This document shows, in pieces, positions 4,578 through 6,493 of a stretch of DNA of 6,493 nucleotides (positions are counted from its first letter, which is position 1; the number at the start of each line of letters is the position of its first letter). This DNA comes from Lachnoclostridium sp. UBA7482 (GTDB taxonomy: Bacteria > Bacillota > Clostridia > Lachnospirales > Lachnospiraceae): assembly GCA_002479645.1 (NCBI GenBank), contig DLOO01000078.1, positions 16,628-23,120 of the forward strand. Direction: 5' to 3'. The position numbers were made by a program, and so were the translations under genes. The notes under the pieces were generated by a model. It saw only the letters and a list, made by a program, of their open reading frames with translations. It was not told where the DNA came from and made no database searches.

Positions 4578-6493
4578 TTATTTTCCAAATACCTTCTTAC
4601 CGCCGAGCTGAATCTCCACATGACGGACATCCTGTGTGAAATAGTCATTGGTCAGATTCATATCGCCCCAATCGCTTCTTGCAATTCGCATCTGCATCGT
4701 CACAGTCGCTCCGGAGGGCAGTCTGCCGCTTCCGCAGCTCACCTTACAAAGCGTATCGGCGTCGGCTCCCTTCGCATTCTCAAATGTCCCGCTTACGCCC
4801 TCAAGCGTCTGATAATAGCCGTTATTATCATAAGCTGCTGCGTAGTCGCACCAGAATGCCATCGAGGTATCGCAGTCCTTCGTAAAACGAAGCAGCAGTT
4901 TCAAATCTTCAAGATTTACATCCTTCCCTGTGTTGTTTGTGATTGTATAGTTCATGGTAATCGTACCGCCGCTGCTCTGTACATTCGGCTGTGCATTTTC
5001 TACCAGCCAGCCGTTCTCCTCCGCCTTCAGCTCACCGTTCTGAACAGGGTTCTGCGGCGTCTGTGTCGGCTGTGTCGGCTGCGGGTCGCCGGGTGTGCCG
5101 GTTGGCGCAGGCGTTATGTCCGGGGTACCTTCCGGAAGCTTGCTGCTGCCCTCCTTCGGCGCCTTGCCAAACACAAGCCTGCCTTTTTCGTAAAGTGCAA
5201 ACGTATCTGCCTTTACTGTCTGGCTTCCGTTATTTCCGGTCAGACAGCCGAAGGACGGATCGTTTGTATTGTCCCAAGCGCCCTTATTGCTGCGGATACG
5301 CACCTGAATTTCTTTTTTATAGGAGCTTTGGCTCCCCGGGCGAATGTCCGCACCGGCAAAGCTTACCGGCATATAGAATATGTATTTTTCACCGTCCCAC
5401 ACCTGTAGACTGCTTGCGTCTCCGGCTTCCATATAATTAGTGCTGACAACGACGTCGGCAACGCTGCCGCCTGCCGCATAAACCTCGCTCAGATCCACGA
5501 AATAGCGGAGCTCGAGATCCTCGGCATTCCGTGCCGGCCATGCGGAACGGTTGTAAACATACGCGCGGATTTCAATAAAATCCTGACCGCTTACGTTCAC
5601 GCATGCCTCAACCGTAAGCTCGTCGTCCGGAACCGGCTCAACCGCACCGAAATCCTTCAAGGTCTTGCCGTGATACTTGCCGTACATCTTTGCCAACGCT
5701 CCGACAAATCCGGCATTGTAATCGCAGGCAACTTCATTGCTTGTATAATCGCTGACAACATCCGTATAGCCGTCCGAGCTGTTCGGCCCGCCGACCAGCG
5801 CGCCGTAAAGCGTATGTCTGGCAGCCTGCGGCTCATTCATATTATCACAGTAAGAACCCTGTGCGGTTCTGTGATGCGGGTTTTTCGGTGCATTTTCTCC
5901 AAACCCGACAACAAAGCTTCTGCCGCTGCTGCCAAGCGCATAATTGACCTGTGCCTCAGCAAACTTGGTATAGGTTTTTGCTTTCGCATCGCCGCAAAGA
6001 CCCGAGTCAACATAACCCATAGCAAGAAATGCTTCCGTCGTTGCGTAACGCAGGCTTCCCCAGCTGTCAAGCCATGCAAGACCCTTAGGGGTATAGGTAA
6101 TCTTCTTGCCGTCATGACCGGTTGTCCAGAAATCAAGATTTGCCTCAAGCTTCTGACGGTAGGTATCCTCCCCGGTTGCCTGGAGCAGAAGCATCTGTGC
6201 TCCGAGATGTACGTCCTCCCAGCAGAGCGCCCAGTCATAATCCTGATTTGCCTTCGCCTCATGGGTCTTTGCGGAAGTCAGGTAGCCCTTATCCTCCGTT
6301 GCAATGTAAAGCCATGCGGCCGCCCATGCCAATTCATCCTCATAACCGCTGAAAATGTTGTAGTATGCGGTTGCTGCACCATCGCGCAGGTATCCGGCGT
6401 CGCTGCTCATTTCCTCGGCAAATGCGTACAGGCTCTTGGCATGTTCCAGGCATTTTGCCGCGTACTCTGCGTCGGAGCACAGATGCTTCTGCT
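4578..6493 (-). CDS. Glycoside hydrolase family 9 cellulase, GH9-CBM3c-linker-CBM3; N-terminus outside window
   Basis: An extracellular endo-beta-1,4-glucanase that cuts cellulose with inversion. The visible 637 residues begin at 6491 (QKHLCSDAEYAAKCLEHAKS); the frame is open past the edge, so the Met at 6410 is not the start. The signal peptide and the DAGD-type segment with the catalytic base are missing. The GH9 active-site motif HHRTAQGS starts at base 5876. The second signature, Y-T-D...Y...NEVACDYNA, is complete, with the proton-donor Glu at 5735-5733. GH9 ends near 5664. A CBM3c (about 5627-5157; NRSAWPAR, LRYFVDLSEV, SSYKKEIQVRI) follows, the arrangement of processive 'theme B' GH9 enzymes. 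After a Pro/Thr linker (about 5156-5031) comes a second CBM3 (about 5030-4581) with FWCDYA and RIARSDWGDMNLTNDYF; the Asp, Tyr, Arg and Trp of the cellulose-binding strip appear conserved. No dockerin or S-layer domain follows, so the enzyme is probably free. A lipoprotein gene follows 32 bases downstream. Confidence 0.96.
   Translation of the reverse strand, partial: QKHLCSDAEYAAKCLEHAKSLYAFAEEMSSDAGYLRDGAATAYYNIFSGYEDELAWAAAWLYIATEDKGYLTSAKTHEAKANQDYDWALCWEDVHLGAQMLLLQATGEDTYRQKLEANLDFWTTGHDGKKITYTPKGLAWLDSWGSLRYATTEAFLAMGYVDSGLCGDAKAKTYTKFAEAQVNYALGSSGRSFVVGFGENAPKNPHHRTAQGSYCDNMNEPQAARHTLYGALVGGPNSSDGYTDVVSDYTSNEVACDYNAGFVGALAKMYGKYHGKTLKDFGAVEPVPDDELTVEACVNVSGQDFIEIRAYVYNRSAWPARNAEDLELRYFVDLSEVYAAGGSVADVVVSTNYMEAGDASSLQVWDGEKYIFYMPVSFAGADIRPGSQSSYKKEIQVRIRSNKGAWDNTNDPSFGCLTGNNGSQTVKADTFALYEKGRLVFGKAPKEGSSKLPEGTPDITPAPTGTPGDPQPTQPTQTPQNPVQNGELKAEENGWLVENAQPNVQSSGGTITMNYTITNNTGKDVNLEDLKLLLRFTKDCDTSMAFWCDYAAAYDNNGYYQTLEGVSGTFENAKGADADTLCKVSCGSGRLPSGATVTMQMRIARSDWGDMNLTNDYFTQDVRHVEIQLGGKKVFGK
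5062..5079. repeat. Short tandem repeat in the cellulase linker
   Basis: TGTGTCGGC occurs twice in tandem (plus-strand reading) and encodes the repeated Pro-Thr-Gln of the linker. It is ordinary for Pro/Thr linkers, whose lengths vary by such unit changes. Confidence 0.7.

Noticed and set aside
4620..5440. Plus-strand frames of up to 262 residues opposite the cellulase
   Set aside because: They are antisense shadows of the GH9 gene, rich in Arg, Cys and Ser with no recognisable domain or ribosome binding site.

Overview
The window reads as chromosomal DNA of a plant-fibre-degrading Firmicute of class Clostridia, most likely Lachnospiraceae or a close relative (inference). The reasons are a long clostridial-type PurL, strong AGGAGG ribosome binding sites, sigma-A-like promoters, a PrsA/SurA-type lipoprotein, and a GH9 cellulase carrying family 3 cellulose-binding modules. 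There are five protein genes, two of them cut by the window edges. I see no RNA gene, mobile element, CRISPR array or attachment site.

Left part: bases 1-1049 hold the first 349 codons of purL (FGAM synthase, purine biosynthesis) on the minus strand. A 275-base divergent control region follows. It has a promoter for each direction and a perfect 9-bp inverted repeat between them whose core fits the ATAA-N7-TTAT pattern bound by some LysR-type regulators.

Middle: a MraY-like polyprenyl-phosphate phosphosugar transferase (1325-2320) is followed after 102 bases by a LysR-type regulator (2423-3352). They are probably co-transcribed and end at a strong hairpin terminator (3354-3405), which also lies downstream of the convergent genes to the right. 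The MraY-like protein keeps the main catalytic motifs but has His-Asp-His where classical MraY has three histidines, and it is not beside other cell-division/wall genes here.

Right part, minus strand: a GH9 cellulase (4578 to beyond 6493; N-terminus outside the window) with a CBM3c, a Pro/Thr linker and a C-terminal CBM3, and no dockerin. Thirty-two bases downstream is a lipoprotein (3433-4545) resembling PrsA/SurA foldases. Its parvulin-like domain has tyrosines where the two conserved histidines are expected. The likely picture is a secreted, non-cellulosomal cellulase encoded with a membrane-anchored secretion chaperone.

The window holds no obviously new defence or mobile system. The items most worth following are the cellulase/pseudo-parvulin pair, the unusual MraY-like gene with its LysR neighbour, and the shared operator-like palindrome.
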